From assembly GCA_018241125.1 (NCBI GenBank), contig JAFEEL010000002.1:1-64000 (forward strand): a DNA stretch of 64,000 bases, written 5' to 3'. The DNA is from Pseudomonadota bacterium (lineage in GTDB: Bacteria; Pseudomonadota; Gammaproteobacteria; Xanthomonadales; Xanthomonadaceae). The stretch's first letter is position 1, and each line of letters opens with the position of its first letter. The notes under the pieces were generated by a model. It searched no databases, was not told where the DNA came from, and saw only the letters and a program-made list of their open reading frames with translations. Positions 16,624 through 25,353 of the stretch are shown piece after piece. The translations under genes were made by a program, and so were the position numbers.

Positions 16624-18135
16624 ATGCCCAGCAATCGTCTGTCCGAGGCCGCCTCGGCCGCCAATCGCTTCGGCTTGGGCGCGCGCCCGGGCACGCTGGA
16701 TGCGCTGGGCGATCCGCGGGCCGCGCTGGCAAAAGAAGTGCGCGCATTCGACAGCGACGACGGCGCGTTCGCGGGGCTGCCCAGCAGCGCGCAGTATCTG
16801 CGTGACGAGATCGCCTTCCAGCAGGACAAGCAGGCGCGCAAGCGTGCGTTGGAGGCGACCAACGCTGCCAGCCAGGGCGTGGGCAAGGATGGCAAGCCGG
16901 CCAAGCCGCTCGGCGATGGCTTCATGCAGGTGTTCGGCGACCGCCTGCAGGCCGAAGCGCATGCGCGCTGGAAGCTGGCGTTGAACGCCCCGGTGGGTTT
17001 TCGCGAGCGCATCGTCGCGTTCTGGAGCAATCATTTCGCGGTGTCGGTGGACAAACGCCCGGCCGCGTTGTTCGCCGCGCCGATGGAGCGCGAGGTGATC
17101 CGCCCGCTGGCGTTCGGGCGCTTTGAAGACCTGCTGATCGGCGTGGAAACCCACCCGGCGATGCTGCGCTACCTCGACAACGTCGCCTCGATCGGCCCGG
17201 ATTCGACAGTCGGCGAGCGTGCCGCGCACGGCGCGTACGCGCAGCGCAAGAACAAGCTGGGACTGAACGAAAACCTCGCCCGCGAAATCATGGAGCTGCA
17301 CACGCTGGGCGTGAACGGCGGCTACACGCAGGCCGACGTGATCGAACTGGCCAAGGCGATCACCGGCTGGAGCCTGCGCCGCCCGCAGGACGACAAGCCG
17401 GCGCAGCGCCCGTTCCGTGGCCGTTTCGGCGGCGGCCCGATGGAGCCGCTACTGCAACCCTCGCCGATCACCGGCTTTGTATTTCGCCCGAATGCCCACG
17501 AACCCGGCCCGCGCACCGTGCTGGGCAAGCACTACCCGTCCGGCGGCATGGAGCAGGGGCGGCGCATCCTGTCCGATCTGGCGGTGCACCCGGCCACCGC
17601 CAATCACCTCGCATTGCAACTGGCGCGCCACTTCGTGTCCGATTCGCCGCCGCCGGCGCTGCTCAAGCGCATGGTCAATGCGTATCTGGAGCGCGAAGGC
17701 GATCTGAACGCGTTCTACCTGACCTTGCTCGACAGCCCCGAAGCGTGGTCGCCGGATGCGCGCAAGTTCCGCACGCCGCGCGATTTCATCGTCGCCAGTT
17801 TGCGTGCGGTCGGCGCGCAGGATCTGCAAGACGTGCGCCGCGTCAACGGCTTGCTCGGGCGCTTGGGTGAGGCGGACTTCATGCCGCGCTCGCCGGCCGG
17901 TTTTGCCGATACCGCCGATTCGTGGATCGGCCCGGACGCGATCTGGAAACGCATCCAGATCGCCGAGGAGTTCGCCAAGCGCGCACCGCCGACGCTGGAC
18001 GTGTCGCGCCTTGCCAGTGCCGCGCTCGGCCCGCACCTGCGCCGCGCCACCGCGCAGGCCATCGCCCGCGCCGGCGATCCGCAAACCGCGCTGGGCGTGT
18101 TGCTCGGCAGCCCCGATTTCCAATGGAGGGTGTGA
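16624..18135 (+). CDS. DUF1800 family protein
   Basis: The 503-residue protein shows the DUF1800 hallmarks: SAANRFGLGARPG at the start, FWSNHFAVS, LGLNENLAREIMELHTLGVN and GGYTQADVIELAKAITGW in the centre, and a C-terminal YLTLLDSPEAW region. DUF1800 genes are almost always paired with DUF1501, as here. The pair may act on an extracellular or envelope substrate, but the activity is not established. No signal peptide is evident on this member. GGAGG precedes the ATG by 6 bases. The stop codon is one base before the next start. Confidence 0.9.
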   Translation: MPSNRLSEAASAANRFGLGARPGTLDALGDPRAALAKEVRAFDSDDGAFAGLPSSAQYLRDEIAFQQDKQARKRALEATNAASQGVGKDGKPAKPLGDGFMQVFGDRLQAEAHARWKLALNAPVGFRERIVAFWSNHFAVSVDKRPAALFAAPMEREVIRPLAFGRFEDLLIGVETHPAMLRYLDNVASIGPDSTVGERAAHGAYAQRKNKLGLNENLAREIMELHTLGVNGGYTQADVIELAKAITGWSLRRPQDDKPAQRPFRGRFGGGPMEPLLQPSPITGFVFRPNAHEPGPRTVLGKHYPSGGMEQGRRILSDLAVHPATANHLALQLARHFVSDSPPPALLKRMVNAYLEREGDLNAFYLTLLDSPEAWSPDARKFRTPRDFIVASLRAVGAQDLQDVRRVNGLLGRLGEADFMPRSPAGFADTADSWIGPDAIWKRIQIAEEFAKRAPPTLDVSRLASAALGPHLRRATAQAIARAGDPQTALGVLLGSPDFQWRV

Positions 18136-18136
18136 C

Positions 18137-19399
18137 ATGACCACGCGTCGCGAACTGCTCAAGGGCATGGCCGCTGCTGCCGCCAGCCTGACCTTGTTTC
18201 CGCGTCTGGCATGGGCTGGCGATCTGGCCAATGGCTTGGCCACCGGTGGCCGCGTACAGCCGCTGCTGCTGGTGGTGATGTTGCGCGGCGGACTCGACGG
18301 CTTGCACGCGGTGCCGCCGATGGGCGATTCGGCATGGGGCGCGCTGCGCGGCGCGACGCCGTTCGCGCCCGGCGACAATCCCGCCAAACCCATCGCCATC
18401 GACCGCGATTTCGCCCTGCATCCGTCGTTCAAATTCGCCGCGCAGTTGTACCAGCAAAAATCCTTCATGCCGGTCGTCGCGGTGGCCCCGCCGTATCAGG
18501 GCCGCTCGCACTTCGAAGCGCAAGATTGCGTGGAAAACGGCAGCGCCACGCCCAGCGGCACCAACGATGGCTGGCTCAACCGCTGCGTGGGCAACCTGCG
18601 CGGCGAGCAAGGCTTGGCGCTGGCTGCGGCGATGCCGCTGATGATGCGCGGATCGGCGAAAGTCAGTACGTGGTCGCCGCCGTTGCCGCCCACCGTCAGC
18701 CCGGCGCTGGTGCAGCAACTGGACACCCTCTATGCCGAAGATCCGCGTTTGTCGGAGGCGTTCGCCAAGGCGGTGGCCGAATCGCAAAACGATGCGATGG
18801 AAGCGGTCGATGGCGGCATGGGCGGGATGACCCGCCGCGCCAACCAGGGGCAACCCTTGCTGCCTGCCGGCAAGTCAAAACCCGGCTACGGCGGTGGCCT
18901 GCAGGGCATGATGGGTGCCGCCGGCAAGTTCCAGGCGCGCGCCGACGGCCCGCAGATCGCATTCGTCGAAGACACCGGATGGGACACCCACGCCGGCGAA
19001 GTCGGCATTCTGGATCGCAAGCTCGCCCAGCTCGACGACGGCTTGCGCGACTACCACGAGTCCATCGGCGCAGCGTGGGATCGCGCTGCGATCGTGGTGG
19101 TCACCGAGTTCGGCCGCACCGCGAAGATCAACGGCACCGGCGGCACCGACCACGGCACCGGCGGCATGGCCTTCCTCGCCGGGGGTGCCATCGCCGGCGG
19201 GCGCATCGCCGGTCGCTGGCCGGGCCTGTCGACGCAGGATTTGAACGAAGGCCGCGACCTGCACGCCACCACCGACATGCGCGCGCTGTTCAAGGGCCTG
19301 CTGGCCGACCACCTGCGCGCCCCGCGCGAGGTGCTCGACTCGCGCGTGTTCCCCGACAGCGTCGCCGTGCGGCCGATGGGCGGATTGGTGCGGGCGTAG
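18137..19399 (+). CDS. DUF1501 family protein, probable Tat substrate
   Basis: The 420-residue protein has a signal sequence with a twin-arginine motif (MTTRRELLKGMAAAAASLTL, then AWA before GDL), and a DUF1501 domain, a sulfatase/alkaline-phosphatase-fold family, with LLVVMLRGGLDGLHAV, DTGWDTHAGEVG, VVVTEFGRTAKINGTGGTDH and GTGGMAFLAGGAI. It follows the DUF1800 gene by one base and is surely co-translated. The last 19 codons are repeated further downstream in a tandem duplication (19341-19834), so the present stop region is one of two copies. Confidence 0.9.
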   Translation: MTTRRELLKGMAAAAASLTLFPRLAWAGDLANGLATGGRVQPLLLVVMLRGGLDGLHAVPPMGDSAWGALRGATPFAPGDNPAKPIAIDRDFALHPSFKFAAQLYQQKSFMPVVAVAPPYQGRSHFEAQDCVENGSATPSGTNDGWLNRCVGNLRGEQGLALAAAMPLMMRGSAKVSTWSPPLPPTVSPALVQQLDTLYAEDPRLSEAFAKAVAESQNDAMEAVDGGMGGMTRRANQGQPLLPAGKSKPGYGGGLQGMMGAAGKFQARADGPQIAFVEDTGWDTHAGEVGILDRKLAQLDDGLRDYHESIGAAWDRAAIVVVTEFGRTAKINGTGGTDHGTGGMAFLAGGAIAGGRIAGRWPGLSTQDLNEGRDLHATTDMRALFKGLLADHLRAPREVLDSRVFPDSVAVRPMGGLVRA

Positions 19400-19430
19400 C
19401 AGTGGAGGATGAGTCGGTCGCAGCCGCGTT

Positions 19431-19528
19431 GGATGAACGGCGTAGGATGAACGGCGTAGGATGAACGACGTAGGATGAACGGCGTAGGATGAACGGCGTA
19501 GGATGAACGGCGTAGGATGAACGGCGTA
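19431..19528. repeat. 14-bp minisatellite, seven units
   Basis: The unit GGATGAACGGCGTA repeats seven times with one G-to-A change; a two-unit copy is at 19713-19740. The period is twice 7 bp. The last bases merge with the palindromic element that begins CGTAGGATGGG. Confidence 0.9.
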
Positions 19529-19612
19529 GGATGGGTCGATCGTAGATCGACCCATCGCCGAGCATTTGAATCGTGCGTTGATGGGTCTCGCGTACGCTCG
19601 ACCCATCCTACG
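19525..19612. repeat. Palindromic GTAGGATGGGT...ACCCATCCTAC element (copy 1)
   Basis: The 88-bp element has ends CGTAGGATGGGTCGA and CGACCCATCCTACG in inverted orientation and inner inverted copies (GATCGACCCATCG, GTTGATGGGTC). It resembles dispersed REP/MITE-type repeats found in many gammaproteobacteria. Confidence 0.75.
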
Positions 19613-19736
19613 CATCTCGATGCGCGCGTGTTCCCCGACAGCGCCGCCGTGCGGCCGATGGGTGGGTTGGTGCGGGCGTAGCAGTGGAGGATGAGTCGGT
19701 CGCAGCCGCGTTGGATGAACGGCGTAGGATGAACGG

Positions 19737-19824
19737 CGTAGGATGGGTCGATCGTAGATCGACCCATCGCCGAGCGTTTGCATCGTGCGTTGATGGGTCT
19801 CGCGTACGCTCGACCCATCCTACG
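19737..19824. repeat. Palindromic GTAGGATGGGT...ACCCATCCTAC element (copy 2)
   Basis: Nearly identical to 19525-19612, with two substitutions near GAGC(A/G)TTTG(A/C)ATCG. It lies directly after the ispA stop codon and could act as its transcriptional end. Confidence 0.75.
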
Positions 19825-19826
19825 CA

Positions 19827-20735
19827 TCACCGATCCCGTGCTACCGCCATTTCGCCGAGCGCCAGCAGTTGCGATCCGGCCTCGCCCAGCGGCGCCAACG
19901 TCTCGCGCATCGTGTGTGCCAGTTCGTCCAGTCGCTTGCGCGAACCGGATAGGCCGAGCAAGGCCGGATAGGTGGATTTGCACTGCGCGGCGTCCTTGCC
20001 GGCGGTCTTGCCGAGCTGCGCCGAGCAGCCTTCGACATCGAGGATGTCGTCGCGGATCTGGAAGGCCAGTCCGAATGCCTGTGCGTATTCGTCCAGATGT
20101 GCCAGCACCGTCGCGTCGACACCCGCGCACAGCGCGCCCATGCGCAGGCAGGCGCGGAACAACGCGCCGGTCTTGAGCGCGTGCATGTGTTCGAGTTCGG
20201 CCAGTGTCTGCACGCGTCCGGTCGCGGCCAGGTCCAGCGCCTGCCCGCCGCACATGCCGGCGGTACCGCTGGCGGCGGCCAGCGTGCGCAGCAGTTCCAC
20301 ACACAGCGATGGCGCGCCCCCGGACTCGACCAACACCTGAAACGCCTGCGCCTGCAACGCGTCGCCGGCGAGGACCGCGGTGGCCTCGTCGAACGCCACG
20401 TGCACGGTGGCGCGGCCGCGGCGCAGCGCATCGTCGTCCATTGCCGGCAAGTCGTCGTGGATCAACGAATAGGCGTGCACCAGTTCGACCGCGACAGCGG
20501 CTGCATCCAGCCCATCCTCGTGCCCGCCGCAGGCCACGCCGGCGGCGTACACGAGTTGCGGGCGGATGCGTTTGCCGGCGCCGAGTACCGCGTAGCGCAT
20601 CGCCGCGTGCAGGCGCGTGGGTGGCGTGGATTCGGATGGCAGCATCCGCGCCAAGGCGGCGTCCACGCGTGCGCCGCGACGATCGAACACGCGAGCGAGG
20701 CTCGCCGCATCCACTGAAGTCGCCGCCGCGTTCAT
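19827..20735 (-). CDS. ispA: Farnesyl diphosphate synthase
   Basis: The 302-residue prenyl synthase has both Asp-rich motifs, LIHDDLPAMDDD (first) and FQIRDDILDVEG (second), plus GAGKRIRPQL and GLAFQIRDD. The two residues inserted in DDxxxxD of the first motif and the overall length fit the bacterial short-chain IspA type that makes C15 farnesyl diphosphate from IPP and DMAPP/GPP. It starts 4 bp after the xseB stop, the usual xseB-ispA arrangement. dxs, which often follows, is absent here and the next sequence is a palindromic repeat. Confidence 0.92.
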   Translation of the reverse strand: MNAAATSVDAASLARVFDRRGARVDAALARMLPSESTPPTRLHAAMRYAVLGAGKRIRPQLVYAAGVACGGHEDGLDAAAVAVELVHAYSLIHDDLPAMDDDALRRGRATVHVAFDEATAVLAGDALQAQAFQVLVESGGAPSLCVELLRTLAAASGTAGMCGGQALDLAATGRVQTLAELEHMHALKTGALFRACLRMGALCAGVDATVLAHLDEYAQAFGLAFQIRDDILDVEGCSAQLGKTAGKDAAQCKSTYPALLGLSGSRKRLDELAHTMRETLAPLGEAGSQLLALGEMAVARDR

Positions 20736-20739
20736 GCCC

Positions 20740-21006
20740 TCAGTCGGCGTCGGGAGCGAATGCTGGCGCGCCGTCGGGGTCGTTCAAGTCCCCCAGCAGT
20801 TTCACCCGCAGCTCGGCCTGTTGCAACGCGCCCTGGCACTGGCGGTACAGCGCCACGCCGCGCTCGTAGGCTTGCAACGACTCGTCCAGCGTCATCTCGC
20901 CTTTTTCCATGCGCTGCACGAGCTGTTCAAGCTCATCGAGCGAGCGCTCGAATCCGGCGACCACCGAGGGCGCGGGCTCGATCGGGTGGGGCGTTTTTCT
21001 GGTCAT
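20740..21006 (-). CDS. xseB: Exodeoxyribonuclease VII small subunit
   Basis: The 88-residue protein contains the XseB core [20 protein letters not shown] and [20 protein letters not shown], a two-helix hairpin that binds XseA. Together with XseA it degrades single-stranded DNA. ATG 21006 ([10 protein letters not shown]) is chosen from homology; the frame is open upstream through heptamer-like sequence. It is followed immediately by ispA. Confidence 0.92.
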   Translation of the reverse strand: MTRKTPHPIEPAPSVVAGFERSLDELEQLVQRMEKGEMTLDESLQAYERGVALYRQCQGALQQAELRVKLLGDLNDPDGAPAFAPDAD

Positions 21007-21049
21007 GGGCGGCAGTTTGGGGGCGGGTGAGGGGACGGTCAAATCGGGG

Positions 21050-21084
21050 GACGGGAGCAGGGAGACGGGAGCCGGAAGGCAGGC
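21050..21084. repeat. Degenerate heptamer array GACGGGA
   Basis: Units GACGGGA, GCAGGGA, GACGGGA, GCCGGAA and GGCAGGC keep a 7-bp period between tilS and xseB. Confidence 0.6.
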
Positions 21085-21095
21085 TTCCGAGACGC

Positions 21096-22859
21096 TCATT
21101 CGCTCGGCGTGATCCAGCACAGCCGCGCACCGTGTTCGCGCAACCACGCATCCATCCGATCCGAGACGATGGCATCGCCGGCGGCAAGCAATTGGCCATC
21201 AGCGCCGAACAGCAACGGCAAGCGCTCGCGCGTCCACGGTGGGATGCGGCGATCTTGCAGCATGTGCTTGAGCGTGTGGTGGTGGGCGCGACCCGGCAGG
21301 CGGATGCGCTCACCGCCACGGCGGGCGTGCACGTATAGCGGCGCATCGAACCCGGTGGCGCCCAGCAGTTCCAGATGCGATCCGTCGGGCAATCGCAGCG
21401 GCACATGGCCGTCCCAGGTTGCGTTCCAGTCGCGCGGCAACGGTGGCATCGGCAGGCGCGCATGCAGGCCATCGCGCCAGCGTTGCAACACGATGCCGGC
21501 CCATTCCACCCGCGCCTGCCGGTCGTGGCGTGCGCGCAGCAGGTTGCGTTCGATCGCTGCCAACACGCTCGCTGGCGGTGGATCGCCACGCAATCGCCGC
21601 AGCCATACGCGCAGGATGCGCGCGCGTTGCGCACGCGAGTGCGCGAGCAATCGCGGAATCGACAGCGCATCGCCGGCGACTTGTACGCCGTCGAGCTGCG
21701 CCGTGGATACGGCCGCGAGCAATCGCGCTTGCTCGGCCAGCAATGCCCCGCTGCGCGCGAGGTTGCGCGCCGCCTGCGGCCAGCGCTGCGTCAACGCAGG
21801 CAGTACGCGATGGCGCAGGAAGTTGCGGTCGAAATCCGTCGCGTCGTTGGAGGGATCCTCGATCCAGCGCAAGCCGTGCGCATGCGCGTACTCGCGCAAT
21901 GCGGTGCGCGGCAGCTCCAGCAGCGGTCGCCACAGCGACAGCGATCCCAGTCGCGACCGCCTGCGCATCGCCGCCAAGCCATCGCCACCGGCACCGCGCA
22001 GCAATCGCAGCAGCACCGTCTCGGCCTGATCCTCGCAATGATGGGCCAACGCCAGCAACTCGTCGTCGGCCAGCGCATTGCGGAATGCCGCCAGCCGCGC
22101 TGCGCGCGCCGCGCTCTCGGGGCCGCGACCGCTGGTGGTATCGACCTGCACGCGCAAAGTCGTGAGCGGCACGTCGATGGCCGTGCAGATGCTTGCGCAA
22201 TGCGCCGCCCATGCATCGGCCTCGGCGTGCAGCCCGTGATGCACGTGGATCGCGCGCAGACCGCTTGCGCGCGCCGCCGGCAGCGCCGCCAGCGCGTGCA
22301 GCAACACGCTCGAGTCCAGTCCGCCGCTGTACCCAACGATGATCGGTGCCGCGGGCAGGGGGTGCACCGCTCTGCCGACGGAAGCGCCATACGACGTGCT
22401 CGCGACGTGCAGTCCCTCCCCCCCTGCGGGGGAGGGGTTGGGGAGAGGGGGTGGGTTGTCGTCGCCACGCAAGGGGCCGTGCAGCGAATCGACAAGGGTT
22501 GGCGATAACCTGGCAGGATCCACGGCGGCGAGAATTCGTTCGAGTACGGCCTGGGTTTCAGTCAGGATTTCGTTGTTCCAAAATCGCAGTACACGGAACC
22601 CTTGCTCTCGAAACCACGCATCTCGATGCGCATCCAGCACAGACTCGTTGTGTTGTCCGCCGTCGGCCTCCACGATCAGACGCGATCCAAAGTGGACGAA
22701 ATCCGCGATGTAGGGCCCGATGCGTTGTTGGCGACGGAACTTGTGACCGCACAGGCGATGAGCACGCAACTGCCGCCACAGCACATGCTCGGCATCGGTC
22801 ATGTTGGCGCGAAGTTGCTGGACGAATGGATCAGGCATCGATTTCGCCCCTCTCCCCAA
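21096..22859 (-). CDS. tilS: tRNA(Ile)-lysidine synthetase TilS fused to an N-terminal DUF559 domain
   Basis: The frame encodes 587 residues. Residues about 165-587 are a complete TilS: PP-loop [58 protein letters not shown] and a C-terminal domain. TilS attaches lysine to C34 of tRNA-Ile(CAU). Residues about 8-110 form a DUF559 domain ([47 protein letters not shown]), a Vsr/restriction-endonuclease-like fold usually encoded alone. The joint is [15 protein letters not shown], the translation of a REP repeat. A GTG at 22367 would yield a normal 423-residue TilS. For the long form ATG 22838 is the likely start, with GAGAGGGG supplied by another REP. Confidence 0.8.
   Translation of the reverse strand: MGRGAKSMPDPFVQQLRANMTDAEHVLWRQLRAHRLCGHKFRRQQRIGPYIADFVHFGSRLIVEADGGQHNESVLDAHRDAWFREQGFRVLRFWNNEILTETQAVLERILAAVDPARLSPTLVDSLHGPLRGDDNPPPLPNPSPAGGEGLHVASTSYGASVGRAVHPLPAAPIIVGYSGGLDSSVLLHALAALPAARASGLRAIHVHHGLHAEADAWAAHCASICTAIDVPLTTLRVQVDTTSGRGPESAARAARLAAFRNALADDELLALAHHCEDQAETVLLRLLRGAGGDGLAAMRRRSRLGSLSLWRPLLELPRTALREYAHAHGLRWIEDPSNDATDFDRNFLRHRVLPALTQRWPQAARNLARSGALLAEQARLLAAVSTAQLDGVQVAGDALSIPRLLAHSRAQRARILRVWLRRLRGDPPPASVLAAIERNLLRARHDRQARVEWAGIVLQRWRDGLHARLPMPPLPRDWNATWDGHVPLRLPDGSHLELLGATGFDAPLYVHARRGGERIRLPGRAHHHTLKHMLQDRRIPPWTRERLPLLFGADGQLLAAGDAIVSDRMDAWLREHGARLCWITPSE
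22414..22437. repeat. REP-like hairpin inside the tilS frame
   Basis: CCCTCCCCCC and GGGGGAGGGG flank a TGC loop, followed by TTGGGGAGAGGGGG. In the minus frame it is translated as the Pro-rich linker between DUF559 and TilS. Confidence 0.75.
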
Positions 22860-22884
22860 CCCCTCTCCCGCAAGGGGAGAGGGG
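22860..22884. repeat. REP-like hairpin between kbl and the DUF559-tilS gene
   Basis: The stem CCCCTCTCCC/GGGGAGAGGGG has a GCAA loop and is followed on the plus strand by CTTTGCTT. It lies 7 bp after the kbl stop and could end that transcript; the adjoining GAGAGGGG provides a Shine-Dalgarno-like stretch for ATG 22838. Confidence 0.7.
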
Positions 22885-22891
22885 CTTTGCT

Positions 22892-24085
22892 TCAGCCCTT
22901 GATGACGCCCAGTTCGCGGCCAATGCGGGTGAAGGCGTCGATGGCGGCATCGAGGTGTTCGCGGGTGTGCGCGGCGCTGATCTGGGTGCGGATGCGCGCC
23001 TGGCCCTTGGGCACCACCGGAAAGAAGAACCCGATGGCGTAGATGCCTGCTTCCAGCAAGCGCGCGGCGAACGTCTGCGCCAGCGGCGCGTCGTAGAGCA
23101 TCACCGGGCAGATCGGATGCACGCCGGGCTTGATGTCGAAGCCGACGGCGGTCATGCGCTCGCGGAAATATTTTGTGTTGGCGGCCAGTCGCTCACGCAG
23201 ATCGCCGGCGGAGGAAAGCATCTGGAACGCCTTGGTGCCGGCGGCGGCGACATGCGGCGGCAGCGAGTTGGAGAACAGGTAGGGGCGCGAGCGCTGGCGC
23301 AGCATTTCGATCACCTCGGCCTTGCCGGTGGTGAACCCGCCGAGCGCCCCGCCCATCGCCTTGCCCAGCGTGCCGGTGATGATGTCGATCCGGTCAAGGC
23401 AGCCTTTGACTTCCGCCGAGCCGCGGCCGCTCGCGCCGAGAAAACCGGTCGCGTGGCATTCGTCGATGTGTACCAGCGCGCCGTATTTCGCAGCCAACGC
23501 GGTGATCTCGTCCAACGGCGCGATGAAGCCGTCCATCGAGAACACGCCGTCGGTGGAAATCAGCTTCGTCCGCGCGCCCGCCGCATCGGCGGCCTTGAGC
23601 TGCGTTTCCAGATCGGCCATGTCGCAGTTGGCGTAGCGATAGCGCTTGGCCTTGCACAGGCGCACGCCGTCGATGATCGAGGCATGGTTGAGTGCGTCGG
23701 AGATGATCGCGTCATCTTCCTGCAACAGCGGCTCGTACAGGCCGCCGTTGGCGTCGAAGCAGGCGGCGTAGAGAATGGTGTCTTCTTTGCCAAAAAACCC
23801 GGCAATCGTCTTTTCAAGTTGCTTGTGCAAATCTTGCGTGCCACAGATGAAGCGCACGCTCGCCATGCCGAATCCGTGCGAATCCAGTGCCGCCTTCGCC
23901 GCGGCGATGATGTCCGGGTGATCGGCCAGTCCGAGGTAATTGTTGGCGCAGAAGTTGAGCACTTTGCGACCATCGGCCAGTTCGATCTCCGCCGACTGCG
24001 GTGAGGCGATGACGCGCTCGGACTTGAACAGCCCCTGGTCACGGATGGATTGCAGTTCGTCGGCGTAGCGTTGGGTGAGGGACAT
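22892..24085 (-). CDS. kbl: Glycine C-acetyltransferase (2-amino-3-ketobutyrate CoA ligase)
   Basis: The 397-residue PLP enzyme matches E. coli Kbl (398). Visible landmarks are [35 protein letters not shown]-type [26 protein letters not shown] and the PLP lysine in [11 protein letters not shown]. It cleaves 2-amino-3-ketobutyrate with CoA to glycine and acetyl-CoA, the second step of threonine catabolism after Tdh, which lies just upstream on the same strand. No Shine-Dalgarno sequence precedes ATG 24085; the heptamer array comes within 10 bases of the start. The frame is open further upstream only because the array has no stop in it. Confidence 0.95.
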   Translation of the reverse strand: MSLTQRYADELQSIRDQGLFKSERVIASPQSAEIELADGRKVLNFCANNYLGLADHPDIIAAAKAALDSHGFGMASVRFICGTQDLHKQLEKTIAGFFGKEDTILYAACFDANGGLYEPLLQEDDAIISDALNHASIIDGVRLCKAKRYRYANCDMADLETQLKAADAAGARTKLISTDGVFSMDGFIAPLDEITALAAKYGALVHIDECHATGFLGASGRGSAEVKGCLDRIDIITGTLGKAMGGALGGFTTGKAEVIEMLRQRSRPYLFSNSLPPHVAAAGTKAFQMLSSAGDLRERLAANTKYFRERMTAVGFDIKPGVHPICPVMLYDAPLAQTFAARLLEAGIYAIGFFFPVVPKGQARIRTQISAAHTREHLDAAIDAFTRIGRELGVIKG

Positions 24086-24095
24086 GTCGAAAGCC

Positions 24096-24237
24096 GTGAA
24101 TGGTGAATCGTGAATGGTGAATCGTTGAGAGCGGTCTGCTCTTGGCACGGGCCCGATCGTGGTTTGTGGTGAGCCAGAAGAATGGAACAGGCGCTTGGGC
24201 CGCTGTTCCGATTCACGATTCACCATTCACGACTCAC
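24096..24237. repeat. Inverted pair of GTGAATC heptamer arrays between tdh and kbl
   Basis: Array 24096-24123 (GTGAATG, GTGAATC, GTGAATG, GTGAATC) and inverted array 24210-24237 (GATTCAC, GATTCAC, CATTCAC, GACTCAC) enclose an 86-bp core. The same heptamer is used between maf and rng. The tdh stop codon starts 4 bp to the right; the kbl start is 10 bp to the left. Confidence 0.9.
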
Positions 24238-24241
24238 GGCT

Positions 24242-25279
24242 TCAATTCCACGAACACACCACCTTCCCGCAGTTCCCCGACGCCATCAGGTCGAAGCCGC
24301 GCTGAAAATCGTCGATGTGCACCTGATGAGTGAGTACCTTGTGCAGCGGGAAGCCGGTGAGCACCAGTTGGGTCATCTTGTACCAGGTCTCGTACATGCG
24401 CCGGCCGTAGATGCCGTGCAGCACCAGGCCCTTGAAGATCACCTTGTCCCAGTCGATGCCGGCGCCGTTGGGCAGGATGCCGAGCAGGGCGACCCGCCCG
24501 CCGTGGTACATCGCGCCGAGCATGTCGTTGAAGGCGTGCGGGTTGCCGCTCATCTCCAGCGCCACGTCGAAGCCTTCCATGTGCAGTTCGGACATGGTGT
24601 CCTTCAACGATTGCTTGGACACGTTCACCACGCGGGTGGCGCCCATGTCGGCGGCCAGTTTCAGCCGGTAGTCGTTGACATCGGTCACCACCACGTTGCG
24701 TGCGCCCACGTGCTTGCAGATGCCCGCGGCGATGATGCCGATCGGCCCGGCACCGGTGATCAGCACGTCCTCACCGATCACGTCGAACTCCAGCGCACAG
24801 TGCGCGGCGTTGCCGTAGGGGTCGAAGAACGCGGCCAGCTCGGAGGGGATCTGGTCCGGGATCGGCCACAGGTTGGACGCCGGCATCACCAGATATTCGG
24901 CGAATGCGCCGTTGCGGTTCACGCCGATGCCGATGGTGTTCGGGCACAGGTGCTGGCGGCCGGCGCGGCAGTTGCGGCAGTGGCCGCAGACGATGTGGCC
25001 TTCGGCCGACACGCGCTGGCCGAGCGCATAGCCGGTGACTCCCGGGCCGATGTCGACGATGCGGCCGACGAACTCGTGGCCGATCACCAGGCCTGGCTTG
25101 ATGACGCGCTGGCTCCACGCATCCCACTTGTAGATGTGCAGGTCGGTGCCGCAGATCGCGGTCTTTTCCAGCTTGATCAAAACTTCGTTGGGGCCGACCT
25201 CGGGGATCGGCACCTGCTCCATCCAGATGCCTTCCTCGGGCTTGCGCTTGACCAGCGCCTTCATCATTTGCTGCGACAT
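24242..25279 (-). CDS. tdh: L-threonine 3-dehydrogenase
   Basis: The 345-residue zinc alcohol-dehydrogenase-type enzyme is very close to E. coli Tdh: [15 protein letters not shown] and [12 protein letters not shown] for the catalytic zinc, [15 protein letters not shown] for the structural zinc, and [18 protein letters not shown] for NAD binding. It oxidises threonine to 2-amino-3-ketobutyrate for Kbl. ATG 25279 is preferred because GAGGG lies 7 bases upstream; the internal ATG at 25264 corresponds to the E. coli start. Gene order here is tdh then kbl, the reverse of E. coli, with a heptamer element between. Confidence 0.95.
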   Translation of the reverse strand: MSQQMMKALVKRKPEEGIWMEQVPIPEVGPNEVLIKLEKTAICGTDLHIYKWDAWSQRVIKPGLVIGHEFVGRIVDIGPGVTGYALGQRVSAEGHIVCGHCRNCRAGRQHLCPNTIGIGVNRNGAFAEYLVMPASNLWPIPDQIPSELAAFFDPYGNAAHCALEFDVIGEDVLITGAGPIGIIAAGICKHVGARNVVVTDVNDYRLKLAADMGATRVVNVSKQSLKDTMSELHMEGFDVALEMSGNPHAFNDMLGAMYHGGRVALLGILPNGAGIDWDKVIFKGLVLHGIYGRRMYETWYKMTQLVLTGFPLHKVLTHQVHIDDFQRGFDLMASGNCGKVVCSWN

Positions 25280-25353
25280 GGCAATCCCTCGCGCACGGCG
25301 AAGGCCGCGCAAGGTCTGCGATTATACGCGCCGGCGCGATCGGGCCCTTGGCG

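Larger units (their letters stand above)
19341..19828. repeat. Tandem duplication of DUF1501 3' end plus palindromic element
   Basis: Copy 1 (19341-19616) and copy 2 (19623-19828) both contain the last 19 codons and stop of the DUF1501 gene, a 14-bp minisatellite and a palindromic element. Copy 1 carries seven minisatellite units and copy 2 two, which accounts for their difference in length of 70 bp. The gap 19400-19826 holds nothing else; copy 2 of the coding end is a non-coding remnant. Confidence 0.9.

Noticed and set aside
19623-19681. Second copy of the DUF1501 coding end considered as a small gene
   Set aside because: It lacks a start codon and ribosome-binding site and is explained by the tandem duplication.
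24086-24226. N-terminal extension of kbl to 24226
   Set aside because: It would translate the heptamer array; homology to Kbl begins exactly at Met 24085.
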